NCBI RefSeq assembly: GCF_034006445.1
Contig: NZ_JAVESS010000006.1
Span: 59,964-123,963, forward strand
DNA: 64,000 nucleotides
Direction: 5' to 3'
DNA from: Desulfovibrio sp.
GTDB lineage: Bacteria; Desulfobacterota; Desulfovibrionia; Desulfovibrionales; Desulfovibrionaceae
Positions 17,450-26,393 of this stretch are shown piece after piece (position 1 is the stretch's first letter; the number at the start of each line of letters is the position of its first letter). Below the pieces are notes generated by a model. The model saw nothing but the letters and a program-made list of their open reading frames with translations, was not told where the DNA came from and ran no database searches. A program made the position numbers and the translations under genes.

Positions 17450-17953
17450 CTAGTATTCGATTCCGGGGCTGGCCTTGACGCCGGAGCGCCACGGGTGCTT
17501 GATTTCCGTCATGGACGTCACAAGGTCGGCGGCTTCCACCAGCCAGTCCGGGGCATTGCGGCCCGAGAGCACCAGGTGTTTATCCAGCTGCCGGGCAAGG
17601 GCGAGCAGGTCTTCCACTTCTTCCTGCGTCAGAATGCCCGCGCTCAGGGCGTACAGGGTTTCGTCCAGCACCAGCATGTCCACATGGGCCAGTTGCTCCC
17701 GTGCCCAGTCGAGCATGCGCAGGGCGGCCTGCCTGTGCGCGGGGCGGTCTTCATCCTTGCGCAAAAAACCGAGTCCCCCGGCCACAAAGCGCGGCCCAAG
17801 CCACTGCGACAGCATGGCCTGTTCTCCGGCCTGTCCGTCGCGTTTCATGAACTGGCCAAAAGCCACCTTCATGCCCTGACCCAGGGCTCGCACGGCCTGC
17901 CCTGTGCAGGCGCTGGTTTTTCCTTTGCCGTCGCCAGTATATACAAGAATCAT
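17450..17953 (-). CDS. cobO: Cob(I)alamin adenosyltransferase (CobO/BtuR type)
   Basis: A 167-residue P-loop protein. VYTGDGKGKTSACTGQAVRALGQG is the CobO/BtuR nucleotide site; FGQFMK, DMLVLDETLYAL and LVLSGRNAPDWLVEAADLVTSMTEIKHPW are also diagnostic. It transfers adenosyl from ATP to cob(I)alamin, making the cofactor used by the class II ribonucleotide reductase elsewhere in this window. ATG 17953 overlaps the TGA of the upstream radical-SAM gene by one base (TGATG), implying translational coupling. Longer in-frame versions lack family similarity. Confidence 0.93.
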   Translation of the reverse strand: MILVYTGDGKGKTSACTGQAVRALGQGMKVAFGQFMKRDGQAGEQAMLSQWLGPRFVAGGLGFLRKDEDRPAHRQAALRMLDWAREQLAHVDMLVLDETLYALSAGILTQEEVEDLLALARQLDKHLVLSGRNAPDWLVEAADLVTSMTEIKHPWRSGVKASPGIEY

Positions 17954-18975
17954 CAGGTCCAGACTCCGGGCAGTGTTGTATGGCAGGAAGGGCAAACGCC
18001 CGGTGTGCCCGCCTGCATATGCATGGTTATGCTGTAGCCCTGGCGCTCAATGACCAGTACGCCGCATTCGGGGCAAAAGGTATTGCTGCCCATGGCGCTC
18101 AACGCGTTGCCGATGTACACGAAGTGCAGACCTTCCTGGCGGCCGATGCTCCATGCCTCTTCCAGTTTGGAAAGAGGAGTGGAGGGATGGTCGGCCATCT
18201 GATGCGCCCCGTGAAAGGCCGACAGATGCCAGGGCGTGTGGGCTCCCAGTTCCTGATGGATGAAGGCTGCCGCCTCCTTGAGTTCGGCGGCGCTGTCATT
18301 GACGCCGGGAATGACCAGGGTGGTCACTTCCAGCCACCAGCCAAGTTTACGCATGGCTTTGAGATTATCAAGCACAGGTTGCAGGCGTGCGCCGCAATAC
18401 TGCCGATAAAAGCTGTCGCGAAACGATTTGAGATCCACGTTGACGGCGCAGACGCGGCGGCTGAGGGCCCGCAGGCATTCTTCCGACATGTAGCCGTTGG
18501 TCACGAGCAGGCAGCGGATATCGCGGGCGATGGCCAGCCCGGCGGTTTCGTACACCAGTTCAAAAAATACCGTGGGCTCATTATAGGTAAAGGCCATGCT
18601 GCGTGCATGATTTTCCTGCGCGAGCACGATCAGGTCTTCGGGCGTGGCCCTTTTGCCGGGCACGAGGCCGCTGGGGGGGATGTGGGCGATGCTGCTGTTC
18701 TGGCAGTATTTGCAGAAAAAATTGCAGCCTGCGCTGCCAATGGAGAAGGTTCTTGAGCCGGGCAAGAAATGGTAGAGCGGCTTTTTTTCCACCGGGTCCA
18801 TATTGACGGCCGTAACAACGTTGCCCACAAGCGTGACCAGTTCCCCGTTACTGTTGGCGCGTACGCCGCACAGGCCCTTGTCCCCTTTTTTCAGGCGGCA
18901 GCCGTGGGCGCACAAATCGCACTGAACGGAACCCTTGTGCGCGCCGTCCAGCGCGTGCCAGAGCAGTGCCTGCAT
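17953..18975 (-). CDS. amrS: AmrS-like radical SAM enzyme (AmmeMemoRadiSam system)
   Basis: A 340-residue radical-SAM protein of the pyruvate-formate-lyase-activase-like AmrS group. An N-terminal C-x2-C-x3-C (CDLCAHGC) plus KGLCGVRANSNGEL precedes the radical-SAM site IGSAGCNFFCKYCQNSSIAH (C-x3-C-x2-C). FTYNEPTVFFE, LVTNGYMSEECL and NVDLKSFRDSFYR are strong family phrases; the C-terminus has a zinc-ribbon-like CPECG...CPSCH. The function of AmrS is unresolved; it usually occurs with AmmeMemoRadiSam partners, which are not seen here. It shares an operon with cobO (1-base overlap). Confidence 0.85.
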   Translation of the reverse strand: MQALLWHALDGAHKGSVQCDLCAHGCRLKKGDKGLCGVRANSNGELVTLVGNVVTAVNMDPVEKKPLYHFLPGSRTFSIGSAGCNFFCKYCQNSSIAHIPPSGLVPGKRATPEDLIVLAQENHARSMAFTYNEPTVFFELVYETAGLAIARDIRCLLVTNGYMSEECLRALSRRVCAVNVDLKSFRDSFYRQYCGARLQPVLDNLKAMRKLGWWLEVTTLVIPGVNDSAAELKEAAAFIHQELGAHTPWHLSAFHGAHQMADHPSTPLSKLEEAWSIGRQEGLHFVYIGNALSAMGSNTFCPECGVLVIERQGYSITMHMQAGTPGVCPSCHTTLPGVWT

Positions 18976-18976
18976 A

Positions 18977-20239
18977 TCAGCGCCCCCCTGCGGAAGTGTT
19001 GGGGTTTATGGTGCTGTACGGCACGGCGGGTGCTGCTCCGCCCTGAGGGGGTGGGGGCTGCTGCCGCCCGGGCTGGGCTTGCTGCTGGCCCTGCTGCTGG
19101 CTTTGGGGCGCGCCCTGTTGCTGGCCCTGACCGACGTACCCAGGCTGGCCGTATCCGTGCTGGTCATAACCCTGATTATAGCCCTGTGGCGGCATGCCCA
19201 TGGGCGGCCCCCAGGACTGCGGCATGTCTTCCTGCATGTTCTGTGGATCGCCCTGTTGGTGCCATTGCTGTTCATCCGCAAGGATGTCGGCCTCTTCATT
19301 GGCTCTCTGGTTGAGGGTGGGCGGGGCATAGGTCTGGCCATAGGGCTGGCCATAGGTCTGGCCGTATGGCTGGCCATACGGTTGCCCATACGTTTGGCCG
19401 TACCCCTGATTGTATCCCTGATTATATCCGGAGCCGTAGCCCTGATTGCCGTAAGTATTGTAATTGTTGCCCGGTGCGGGCTGCCGCTGGACATTGCCCT
19501 GACCCTGTGAAGGATTGGGGCCGGGGCGCGGCCCGTCCGTGGGCCAGGAGGGGCCGCCGGGATGCGGATTGCTGTTGAAATAGGGGTCTTGCTGCCAGTT
19601 GTCGCTTCCACCGCCAGATTGCGGGCCGCCAGATTGAGAGCCGCCGGATTGAGAGCCGCCGGGCCGCTGGCCTGGGTAGGGGGTATTGTGCCCGCCGGAG
19701 TGTTGTTGGCCGGGGCGCGGGCCGCCGTGATACTGGCCGTCGCCAGGGTTGCCGCCGGGGTACTGTCCTCCGGGATATTGGCCCCCCGGATGGGGATTGC
19801 CGGGGTACTGGCCTCCCGGATACTGGCCTCCCGGATACTGGCCGCCGGGATAGGGCACTCCGGGGAGCGGCCCGCCCGGATAAGCTCCGCCCGGATAAGC
19901 CCCGCCAGGGTAAACGCCGCCCTGTCCGCCGACATTATAGCTGCCGTCTGGCGACACCCAGGGGGTGACATAGATGGGCCCGTTCCATTGTTGCGGCTGC
20001 GCAGGCGGCGGGGGAGGCACAACTGAAGTGACAATGTCCCCATTGCTGTCGCGCCGTGTACTTGTATGTGCCCGGCGGTTGGGGCCGCCTTCAAGGTCTT
20101 GCGTGCCCCATACCTGTGCGCCGCCCTGTTGTCCGGGTGGCGGAACGTACTCTTCGTCTCGCCCGGCCGCCGGGGCGGGGCAAACGCCCCACAGGACGCA
20201 GATCGCGCACAGCAGACATATGGACGTAAGTTTTTTCAT
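18977..20239 (-). CDS. Secreted Pro/Gly/Gln-rich repeat protein
   Basis: A 420-residue protein with a Sec signal peptide ([20 protein letters not shown] through PAPAAG). The mature part is almost entirely low complexity: [12 protein letters not shown] repeats (about residues 105-180), a serine/glycine stretch, then Q/Y/G repeats ([12 protein letters not shown] and [11 protein letters not shown]) and a glutamine-rich tail. No folded domain or catalytic motif is visible. It ends one base before the amrS start, so it shares their transcript or overlaps its promoter. Comparable proteins are often surface-associated or stress-related, but no function can be assigned. The underlying DNA is highly repetitive and prone to slippage. 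Confidence 0.6.
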   Translation of the reverse strand: MKKLTSICLLCAICVLWGVCPAPAAGRDEEYVPPPGQQGGAQVWGTQDLEGGPNRRAHTSTRRDSNGDIVTSVVPPPPPAQPQQWNGPIYVTPWVSPDGSYNVGGQGGVYPGGAYPGGAYPGGPLPGVPYPGGQYPGGQYPGGQYPGNPHPGGQYPGGQYPGGNPGDGQYHGGPRPGQQHSGGHNTPYPGQRPGGSQSGGSQSGGPQSGGGSDNWQQDPYFNSNPHPGGPSWPTDGPRPGPNPSQGQGNVQRQPAPGNNYNTYGNQGYGSGYNQGYNQGYGQTYGQPYGQPYGQTYGQPYGQTYAPPTLNQRANEEADILADEQQWHQQGDPQNMQEDMPQSWGPPMGMPPQGYNQGYDQHGYGQPGYVGQGQQQGAPQSQQQGQQQAQPGRQQPPPPQGGAAPAVPYSTINPNTSAGGR

Positions 20240-20480
20240 GGCTACCTTCTTGATGGTAGTATGCGCATGTTCTTTCCCGGCTTTACTCTAGCAGTGGCGG
20301 CGAAACTAATCTACGAAAAATGGCAGGATCGGCACGCCGGTAAAAAAACGGGACAGCCCCCCCACGGCGGATGAAGGAAAAAAAGCAGCCAGAAAAAATC
20401 GGCGGCGCGCAATGGCAAAAAAGTCGCTTGGGCTTTGCGGCAAAATCTGCTAAAGAACGCCAATCCAAAGGAGGCTACGG

Positions 20481-21545
20481 ATGTCCAGCGATCGCGCAAA
20501 AGCCTATACGCAGGCAGGCGTTGACATTGAAGCGGGAAATACCCTTGTTTCGCGCATCAAATCTATGGTGCAGAGCACCCAGACCAGGGGTGTCATCTCA
20601 GATATAGGCGGCTTTGGCGGCCTGTTCCGACCTGACCTCAGCGGCATGAGCGAGCCTTTGCTGGTTTCCTCCACGGATGGCGTGGGCACCAAGCTCAAGC
20701 TGGCCTTTGCTTTTGACAAGCACGATACCGTGGGCATCGACCTGGTGGCCATGAGTGTCAACGACATTTTGGTGCAGGGGGCCAATCCTCTGTTCTTCCT
20801 GGATTATTTTGCCACGGGCAAGCTTGATGTGGATACGGCGCAGACCGTCATCGGCGGCGTGGCCGAAGGCTGTCGTCAGGCCGACTGTGCCCTGCTTGGC
20901 GGTGAAACCGCTGAAATGCCCGACATGTATGCCCCCGGCGAATACGATCTCGCGGGCTTTTGCGTGGGCATTGTGGACAATGCCAAACTCATCGACGGTT
21001 CGGCCATCCAGGTTGGCGACCACATCGTGGGCATTGCCTCCTCCGGTCTGCACTCCAACGGCTATTCCCTGGCCCGCAAGGTACTGGAAAAGAGCGGTCT
21101 CAAACCTGAAGACGCTTTTCCCGGAGCCGATGGGGCCACCGTGCGCGAAGTCATGCTGGCGCCCACCATCATTTATGTTGAAGCCGTGCGCTCCCTTCTG
21201 CGCGACCTCAAGGTCAAGGGCATGGCCCATATTACCGGCGGCGGCTTTTACGACAATATCCCCCGCGTGTTGCCCGCCCAGGTCGAGGCCCGCATCAATT
21301 TCGGCAGTTGGCAGATGCCCCCGGTCTTCCGCTGGCTCAAGGAAACGGGCGACCTTTCCTGGCCGGAAATCCTGCAGATTTTCAACGGCGGCATAGGCTA
21401 TGTGATGGTGTTGCCCCCTGATCAGAGTGAAGAGGCCATCAGCCGCATTCAGGCCTTCAACCTGCGCGCCTGGCACATCGGTGATGTGGCCCGCCGCAGC
21501 AAGGGCGACGGCGGCGAGACCGAGCAGGTTGTGGTGAACTTCTAG
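20481..21545 (+). CDS. purM: Phosphoribosylformylglycinamidine cyclo-ligase PurM
   Basis: A 354-residue AIR synthase, step five of purine biosynthesis (FGAM plus ATP to AIR). YTQAGVDIEAGNTLVSRIK opens the protein as in the family; LLVSSTDGVGTKLKLAFAFDKHDTVGIDLVAMSVNDIL carries the ATP-binding core, and LLGGETAEMPDMYAPGEYDLAGFCVG is a PurM signature, as is HITGGGFYDNIPRVLP. AGGAGG sits eight bases before ATG 20481. The TAG stop is abutted by a family B palindromic repeat. Complete. Confidence 0.97.
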   Translation: MSSDRAKAYTQAGVDIEAGNTLVSRIKSMVQSTQTRGVISDIGGFGGLFRPDLSGMSEPLLVSSTDGVGTKLKLAFAFDKHDTVGIDLVAMSVNDILVQGANPLFFLDYFATGKLDVDTAQTVIGGVAEGCRQADCALLGGETAEMPDMYAPGEYDLAGFCVGIVDNAKLIDGSAIQVGDHIVGIASSGLHSNGYSLARKVLEKSGLKPEDAFPGADGATVREVMLAPTIIYVEAVRSLLRDLKVKGMAHITGGGFYDNIPRVLPAQVEARINFGSWQMPPVFRWLKETGDLSWPEILQIFNGGIGYVMVLPPDQSEEAISRIQAFNLRAWHIGDVARRSKGDGGETEQVVVNF

Positions 21546-21670
21546 ATCATTTAACACTTGAAATGCTCGCGTACGGCAGGCAAAAGCCCGCCTGCTCGCA
21601 TTTCGTGACAAGGATTTTTCAGAAAAATCCTTGCAGAGCAGTTAACTCATTTCATTCGTGAACTGCTCTA
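21544..21670. repeat. Family B palindromic intergenic element
   Basis: About 125 bp beginning at the purM stop: AGATCATTTAACACTTGAAA, then TGCTCG, a GGCAGGCAAAAGCCCGCCTG hairpin, GGATTTTTCAGAAAAATCC and GAGCAGTTAACTCATTTCAT ending in GTGAACTGCTCT. Each segment is a hairpin. The copy at 36208-36332 is nearly identical. Confidence 0.75.
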
Positions 21671-21746
21671 ATACAGAGCAACGGGAGAGCAAGCGCAAAC
21701 TGAGCTTGCTCGGTACCGTCGTGTACCCTGATGTGGGAGAACATAT

Positions 21747-22211
21747 ATGAACAGTACCCTGGGCTGCCTTGGCAACGCGCTGTGGTTTTTGCTGGGTGGG
21801 GTTTTTATGGGCCTCATGTGGTGGCTGTTCGGCGTGCTCTGCTTTATCTCCATTGTGGGCATCCCCTGGGGGCGCGCGTGCTTTGTCATGGGCAACTTCG
21901 CCTTTTTCCCCTTTGGCAAGATGCCCGTTTCGCGCGATGTGCTGACAGGCTCCCCCGATGTGGGCACGAGCGTGTTCGGCACAGTGGGCAACATTATCTG
22001 GCTGCTGTTCGCGGGCATCTGGATTGCCATGGGGCACCTTGTGTCCGCCGCCGCATGCGCGGTGACCATTATCGGCATTCCTTTCGCATGGCAGCATGTG
22101 AAGCTGGCTGCCCTGGCCCTGTGCCCCATTGGCAAGACCATTGTGCCCGCTCCTGTGGCGCAGGCGGCCGAAGAAGCCGCGACACTGCGCGACTACCACG
22201 GCAGACGCTGA
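21747..22211 (+). CDS. yccF: YccF family inner-membrane protein
   Basis: A 154-residue integral membrane protein with two YccF repeats. Each has a hydrophobic helix pair around a GIP motif: NALWFLLGGVFMGLMWWLFG followed by SIVGIPWGRACFVMGNFAFFPFG, and NIIWLLFAGIWIAMGHLVSA followed by TIIGIPFAWQHVKLAALALCPIG. About four transmembrane segments are expected. The family has no established function. GGGAGA precedes ATG 21747. It is followed by a terminator and appears to be a single-gene unit downstream of purM. Confidence 0.85.
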   Translation: MNSTLGCLGNALWFLLGGVFMGLMWWLFGVLCFISIVGIPWGRACFVMGNFAFFPFGKMPVSRDVLTGSPDVGTSVFGTVGNIIWLLFAGIWIAMGHLVSAAACAVTIIGIPFAWQHVKLAALALCPIGKTIVPAPVAQAAEEAATLRDYHGRR

Positions 22212-22234
22212 GCAAGCGCCTGAAAAGTCTTTTC

Positions 22235-22268
22235 CGGCCCCATGTTCCTTTGAATATGGGGCCGTTTT
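22235..22268 (+). terminator. Terminator of yccF
   Basis: The arms CGGCCCCAT and ATGGGGCCG flank a 12-nt loop and are followed by TTTT. Confidence 0.7.
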
Positions 22269-22522
22269 GCGCTTCTGGAGCATAAAAAACTTTTTGGCAG
22301 AATCCCCGCGCCCTGCGGCGCACGGCATCTTCGTGCAGCGTGAGAGCTTCTCACCTTTGAAAAAGATCAAAGGCCCTGGGGCCTGTGCGGATTTTTTTGC
22401 AATTGGCCAGGCTTTGCGGCATGATGGGCGACGCATATCTGTGGTTTCCAGCGGCTTCAGGACACAAAGAAGCGGGTTCGGCGCAGGCGGCACTCCGCTC
22501 AAGAACGGTCAGGAGAAAGCAT

Positions 22523-23128
22523 ATGGTGGAAGGTAAGGTTTTGCGGCGGGCAGTATTTCTTGACCGTGACGGTACCCTGAACAAGGATGTCGGCTACGTA
22601 CACCGCAAGGAAGACTGGCAATGGCTGCCCGGCGTGGCCGAAGCGCTCAAGCGCCTGCGGGCCGTGGGCTATGTGCTTGTGGTGGTGAGCAACCAGTCCG
22701 GCATCGCGCGCGGCATGTATGACCGCGAAGCGTTGCGCCTGCTGGAAGAATGGGTCAATGAGGAACTGGCCGCCAAGAACGCGGCCATAGATGCGTGGTA
22801 CTACTGCCCGCATCTGCCGGAAATCACCGGCCCCTGCGAGTGCCGCAAGCCCGAGCCGGGGCTCCTGCTGCAAGCCGCTCGCGATTTGGAGCTTGATCTG
22901 GCCAATTCCTGGATGATCGGCGATCGCGTGCGCGATGTGAAGGCTGGTCTTGCGGCGGGCTGCCAGAGCATCTTGCTGCACCCCGAAGGCAGCGACAACA
23001 GCGATGACGATGACGTGCCGGACGGCGTGGCCGTGGTGCCGCATTTGCCAGCGGCGACAGTGCGCATCCTGGCTCCGCGTATGCGTCAGTTACGCGCAGC
23101 GCGCATGCTGGAAAAAATGAAGGAATGA
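22523..23128 (+). CDS. gmhB: D-glycero-D-manno-heptose 1,7-bisphosphate phosphatase GmhB
   Basis: A 201-residue HAD-superfamily phosphatase. The nucleophile motif is VFLDRDGTLNKDVGYVHRKED; VVVSNQSGIARGMY is motif II; CPHLPEITGPCECRKPEPGLLL includes the zinc-binding cysteines of GmhB and motif III lysine; SWMIGDRVRDVKAGLAAGC is motif IV. It removes the 7-phosphate group in the ADP-heptose pathway for LPS inner core. AGGAG precedes ATG 22523. A 46-codon upstream in-frame extension lacks family similarity. It is followed by a good terminator. Confidence 0.92.
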   Translation: MVEGKVLRRAVFLDRDGTLNKDVGYVHRKEDWQWLPGVAEALKRLRAVGYVLVVVSNQSGIARGMYDREALRLLEEWVNEELAAKNAAIDAWYYCPHLPEITGPCECRKPEPGLLLQAARDLELDLANSWMIGDRVRDVKAGLAAGCQSILLHPEGSDNSDDDDVPDGVAVVPHLPAATVRILAPRMRQLRAARMLEKMKE

Positions 23129-23209
23129 GCAAAACAAAAATATGCCCGCTGTCGGCAACGCGCCCTCGCCTTGAGGGTGCGCGCCACAGGGGGCCTTTGT
23201 GGTAAATTG

Positions 23210-23246
23210 AAAGGCCCGGCTGGTTACGCTGTAACACCGGGCCTTT
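23210..23246. terminator. Hairpin between gmhB and fliM
   Basis: The arms AAAGGCCCGG and CCGGGCCTTT enclose a loop with its own small hairpin (GGTTACGCTGTAACA). It lies between convergent genes and could act in both directions. Confidence 0.65.
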
Positions 23247-23280
23247 GCGTATGGGAAAAATGTGATCTTTCGTCTGCGGC

Positions 23281-23332
23281 TGGCGTCGGGCGGCGTCGGG
23301 CGGCGTCAGGCGACGTCAGGCGACATCGGGCG
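23281..23332. repeat. 10-bp tandem array
   Basis: About five units of TGGCGTCGGG or CGGCGTCAGG with period 10, in the non-coding space between gmhB and fliM. A 10-bp period near the helical repeat may affect bending; no function is known. Confidence 0.65.
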
Positions 23333-23372
23333 CGCAGATATGTCGGGACAGGCGGGCGGCTGCAATCCGCAA

Positions 23373-24353
23373 TCAGGTGTATTGCGGCTCGTTTTCCTTG
23401 ATAATCTGAAAGGATTTCATGGCTTTCACGGTGCCGGCTATTCCCTGATATTTGCAGACTCCGGCCACGGTGCAGTTCAGCAGGTCTTCCTGATCCTTGT
23501 CCAGCACAAGAACGTCGCCAACCTGCATGCGCAGCAGCTGGTTGCCGGTGATGGTGGTGCCGCCGAAGTGTACCTTGAGTTCAATGGGCGTTTCCAGCAG
23601 GCGCTCCTTGAGGCGCGCCACCCAGGCGTGGTCCACTTCAAGGCGTTCCGTCTGAAAGCTGGCGTGCAGCTTGGAGCGGATGGGCTCGATGGTGGCGTAG
23701 GGCAGGCAGATGATCATGGAGCCCAGAGCCGTATCCAGCTCAACCTCAAAGGTGATGACGACAACGACGTCGCTGGGCGGCACTATGGCGGCGAACTGCG
23801 GATTGATTTCGCTGCGCACCAGTTCCAGCTTCACGTCGTGTACGGGCCGCCAGGATTCTTCCATATTTTCCAGGGCGATCTTGACGATCTTGTCCACCAC
23901 GGCCTGCTCGATGCGGGTAAATTCACGGCCCTCCACCTTGGGCTGTGAGCCAGCGCCGCCAAAGACGCTCTCCACCAGGGCAAAGACCAGGCGGGAGTCC
24001 ACAACCATGATGGCATTGCCGCGCAGGGGATCCATCTTGAAGATGTTGATGGACGTGGGCACGGGCAGGGAGCGCATGAACTCGCCGAACTTGGTCATAT
24101 CAATGGATATGGGATTCAGTTCAACGCGCTTGCGCACGGAGTTGGAAAGGGCGTTGGTGCAAAGCCGGGCGAAACGGTCATTGACGATTTCAAGCACGGG
24201 CATGCGCCCGCGTATGATGCGGTCCTGATTGGCAAGGTCAAAGGCCACAATGCCGGAATCGTCTTCCGGGGTCTCAACTTCGCTCTCAATTTCGCCGCCG
24301 GAAAGCCCGCGAAGCAGGGCATCCACTTCATCTTGCGCCAAAACTTTGTTCAT
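23373..24353 (-). CDS. fliM: Flagellar motor switch protein FliM
   Basis: A 326-residue C-ring protein. The extreme N-terminus NKVLAQDEVDALLRGLSGG is the CheY-P/FliM N-terminal signature. The middle CheC-like domain includes FARLCTNALSNSVRKRVELN and INIFKMDPLRGNAIMVVDSRLVFALVESVFGG. The C-terminal SpoA-like domain has ETPIELKVHFGGTTITGNQLLRMQVGDVLVLDK. It controls rotor switching at the cytoplasmic face of the flagellar base. ATG 24353 is chosen because the family N-terminus starts there. No other flagellar gene lies nearby, so fliM is outside a flagellar operon here. Confidence 0.95.
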   Translation of the reverse strand: MNKVLAQDEVDALLRGLSGGEIESEVETPEDDSGIVAFDLANQDRIIRGRMPVLEIVNDRFARLCTNALSNSVRKRVELNPISIDMTKFGEFMRSLPVPTSINIFKMDPLRGNAIMVVDSRLVFALVESVFGGAGSQPKVEGREFTRIEQAVVDKIVKIALENMEESWRPVHDVKLELVRSEINPQFAAIVPPSDVVVVITFEVELDTALGSMIICLPYATIEPIRSKLHASFQTERLEVDHAWVARLKERLLETPIELKVHFGGTTITGNQLLRMQVGDVLVLDKDQEDLLNCTVAGVCKYQGIAGTVKAMKSFQIIKENEPQYT

Positions 24354-24545
24354 GCCAGCCCCAAAAATGTCTGGTGAGGGTTTGCTTTTTTCTTGGTCAC
24401 CTATTGCTGAAAAACATTGCAAGAAAAAGGCCATTTTGACAAGGGCAGACAAAAGAGGACAGGGGCGCGCAGCGTGACCGCGTGGCCGCGCCTTTTCCTT
24501 GCCAACCATGGCCCCTTGAGGCAGGCTACATCCGGAGCGATATCC

Positions 24546-26393
24546 ATGCTGTTACAAATTTTTTTTGCCGCCGGAACCACCGCATCCTCTGGGGAAAACG
24601 CGGACGCAAAACCCCTTGAAATAGAGGCTGCGCCGGGCCAAAGCCTTTCGCAGGCCATCTGGCTTTCCGGGCAAATGCCTCCCCAGCCCCTGTGCGGCGG
24701 ACTTGGCCGCTGCGGCCGGTGCCGGGTGCGCTTTGTGGCAAACGCTCCCGCGTCCCTGCCCGCCGAAGCGGACGTTTTTTCCGCCAGTGAACTGGCTGCG
24801 GGCTGGCGTCTGGCGTGCCGCCGTCAAGTGCCTGACGGAGAAAGGCTCGCGCTGGAGCTTCCACAGGAAAGCATGGCCTCGCCGTCTGGCCCGGAAGATG
24901 TTGCCGCCACGGAAGTGGGGCGCCATATGCCGCACACGACGGGCAGCAGCAGTCCGGCTGAAATTTCGGCAGGCAGCCCGGCAGGCGTCGTGACGGGCAG
25001 CCTGGCCGACAGTCAGGCCGACATGTCTGCAGAAAAGCCCGTTCCGCTGGCTCTGGCTGTGGACTTGGGCACAACGTCCGTGTACTGGCGCGCCATTGTC
25101 CTTTCCGGCGATGGAGAAAAAGAAAACGCGGCGGACGTTGTGGGGCAGGGCAGTTTTCTGAACCCGCAGGCCGGGGCCGGGGCGGACATCATGTCGCGTC
25201 TGGCCGTGGCGCGGCAGCCGCAAGGCCGCAGCGTGCTGTCCCGACTGGTGCGGCGCAGCCTGCGAAATGTGGTGGATTTTCTTGAGCAAAAAGGGGCGGG
25301 GCGGGTAGAGGGTCTGTGCATGGCCGCCAATACGGCCATGACGGACATTTTTTTGGATCTGCCTGTGGACGGTCTGTGCGCCGCGCCCTACAGGCTTGCG
25401 CATGGCGGGCATGAAACGGTACAAGTGCCCGGCCTGCCGCCAGTGTATATCCCGCCCTTGCCCGCTCCCTTTGTGGGTGGCGACGTGAGCGCGGGGCTGG
25501 CCGCGCTGCTGGCCGGGGGCACGCCGCGTCCCTTTGTGCTGGCAGACCTTGGCACCAATGGCGAACTGGCGCTTGTGGACGCGCAGGGCAGGCTTTTGCT
25601 GGCCAGCGTGCCGCTGGGCCCGGCCCTTGAGGGCATTGGCCCGCAGTGCGGGCAACTGGCCGGGCCGGGGGTAATCACGGATTTCAGCCTTGCGCCCACG
25701 GGCCTTGAGGCGCATTTTTTCGCCCGACGGCCAGAAGATGACCTGCGTGAGCACGGCGGGCACTGCCCTTGCCCGTCCTGTCAGGCTGTCAGCCGTAAAG
25801 CCTCCGCCAGCGGACTTCCGGGCCCGGCGGCGGAAGACGGCAGGGCGCGGGGCATCAGCGCCACCGGTTATGTGTCCCTGCTGGCCGTGCTGCTGCGGAC
25901 AAAACTTGTGCGCGAGGACGGCGGCTTTGAATCCGCCCCGGCCATGCCCCTGGCCCGCAGGCTGGCCGCATGCCTTGAGCCGGGCAAGGACAGCGGGGGC
26001 ATGCGCCTGCGTCTGCCCCACGGCATGTGGCTGTGCGCCGCTGACGTGGAGGAACTGCTCAAGGTCAAGGCGGCCTTTGCCCTGGCGCTGGAAAGCCTGT
26101 TGACGGCGGCGGGGCTTGCCCCCGGCGATGTGGCCGCCCTGTGTCTGGCGGGCGCTCTGGGCGAACACGTGCGGGCGCAGGATCTTGAAACGCTGGGCTT
26201 TTTGCCGTCGGCTCTGGCTCCGCGCCTGCGGGCCGTTGGCAATGCCTCTTTGGATGGCGCGGCCCTTTTGGTTCGCAACGCGCAGATGCGCGAAAACCTG
26301 GCCGCCCTGTGCGCCACAGCCCGATTACTGCCCCTTGTGGAAGAAAAGAATTTTCATCAGAACTATTTGCGCCATATGCGCTTTGGAGCATAA
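24546..26393 (+). CDS. RACo-like [2Fe-2S]/ASKHA corrinoid-activation protein
   Basis: A 615-residue protein. The N-terminal ferredoxin-like domain has PLCGGLGRCGRCRVRF and, 40 residues on, a fourth cysteine (WRLACRRQV), the C-x5-C-x2-C...C pattern of plant-type [2Fe-2S] clusters. A variable linker follows, then an ASKHA ATPase-like domain starting ALAVDLGTTSVYWRAIVL, with VLADLGTNGELALV and a late ALCLAGALGEHV. This is the RACo/DUF4445 architecture of proteins that reductively activate corrinoid methyltransferase partners. No corrinoid protein or methyltransferase gene lies next to it. It ends directly before the Rsm22-like gene (adjacent stop and start). ATG 24546 chosen; the reading frame is open further upstream without family similarity. 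Confidence 0.82.
   Translation: MLLQIFFAAGTTASSGENADAKPLEIEAAPGQSLSQAIWLSGQMPPQPLCGGLGRCGRCRVRFVANAPASLPAEADVFSASELAAGWRLACRRQVPDGERLALELPQESMASPSGPEDVAATEVGRHMPHTTGSSSPAEISAGSPAGVVTGSLADSQADMSAEKPVPLALAVDLGTTSVYWRAIVLSGDGEKENAADVVGQGSFLNPQAGAGADIMSRLAVARQPQGRSVLSRLVRRSLRNVVDFLEQKGAGRVEGLCMAANTAMTDIFLDLPVDGLCAAPYRLAHGGHETVQVPGLPPVYIPPLPAPFVGGDVSAGLAALLAGGTPRPFVLADLGTNGELALVDAQGRLLLASVPLGPALEGIGPQCGQLAGPGVITDFSLAPTGLEAHFFARRPEDDLREHGGHCPCPSCQAVSRKASASGLPGPAAEDGRARGISATGYVSLLAVLLRTKLVREDGGFESAPAMPLARRLAACLEPGKDSGGMRLRLPHGMWLCAADVEELLKVKAAFALALESLLTAAGLAPGDVAALCLAGALGEHVRAQDLETLGFLPSALAPRLRAVGNASLDGAALLVRNAQMRENLAALCATARLLPLVEEKNFHQNYLRHMRFGA

Noticed and set aside
20255..20374. Small plus-strand frame ([16 protein letters not shown]...) before purM
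   Set aside because: One hydrophobic stretch, but no convincing ribosome site and overlaps the likely promoter region of the divergent secreted-protein gene.
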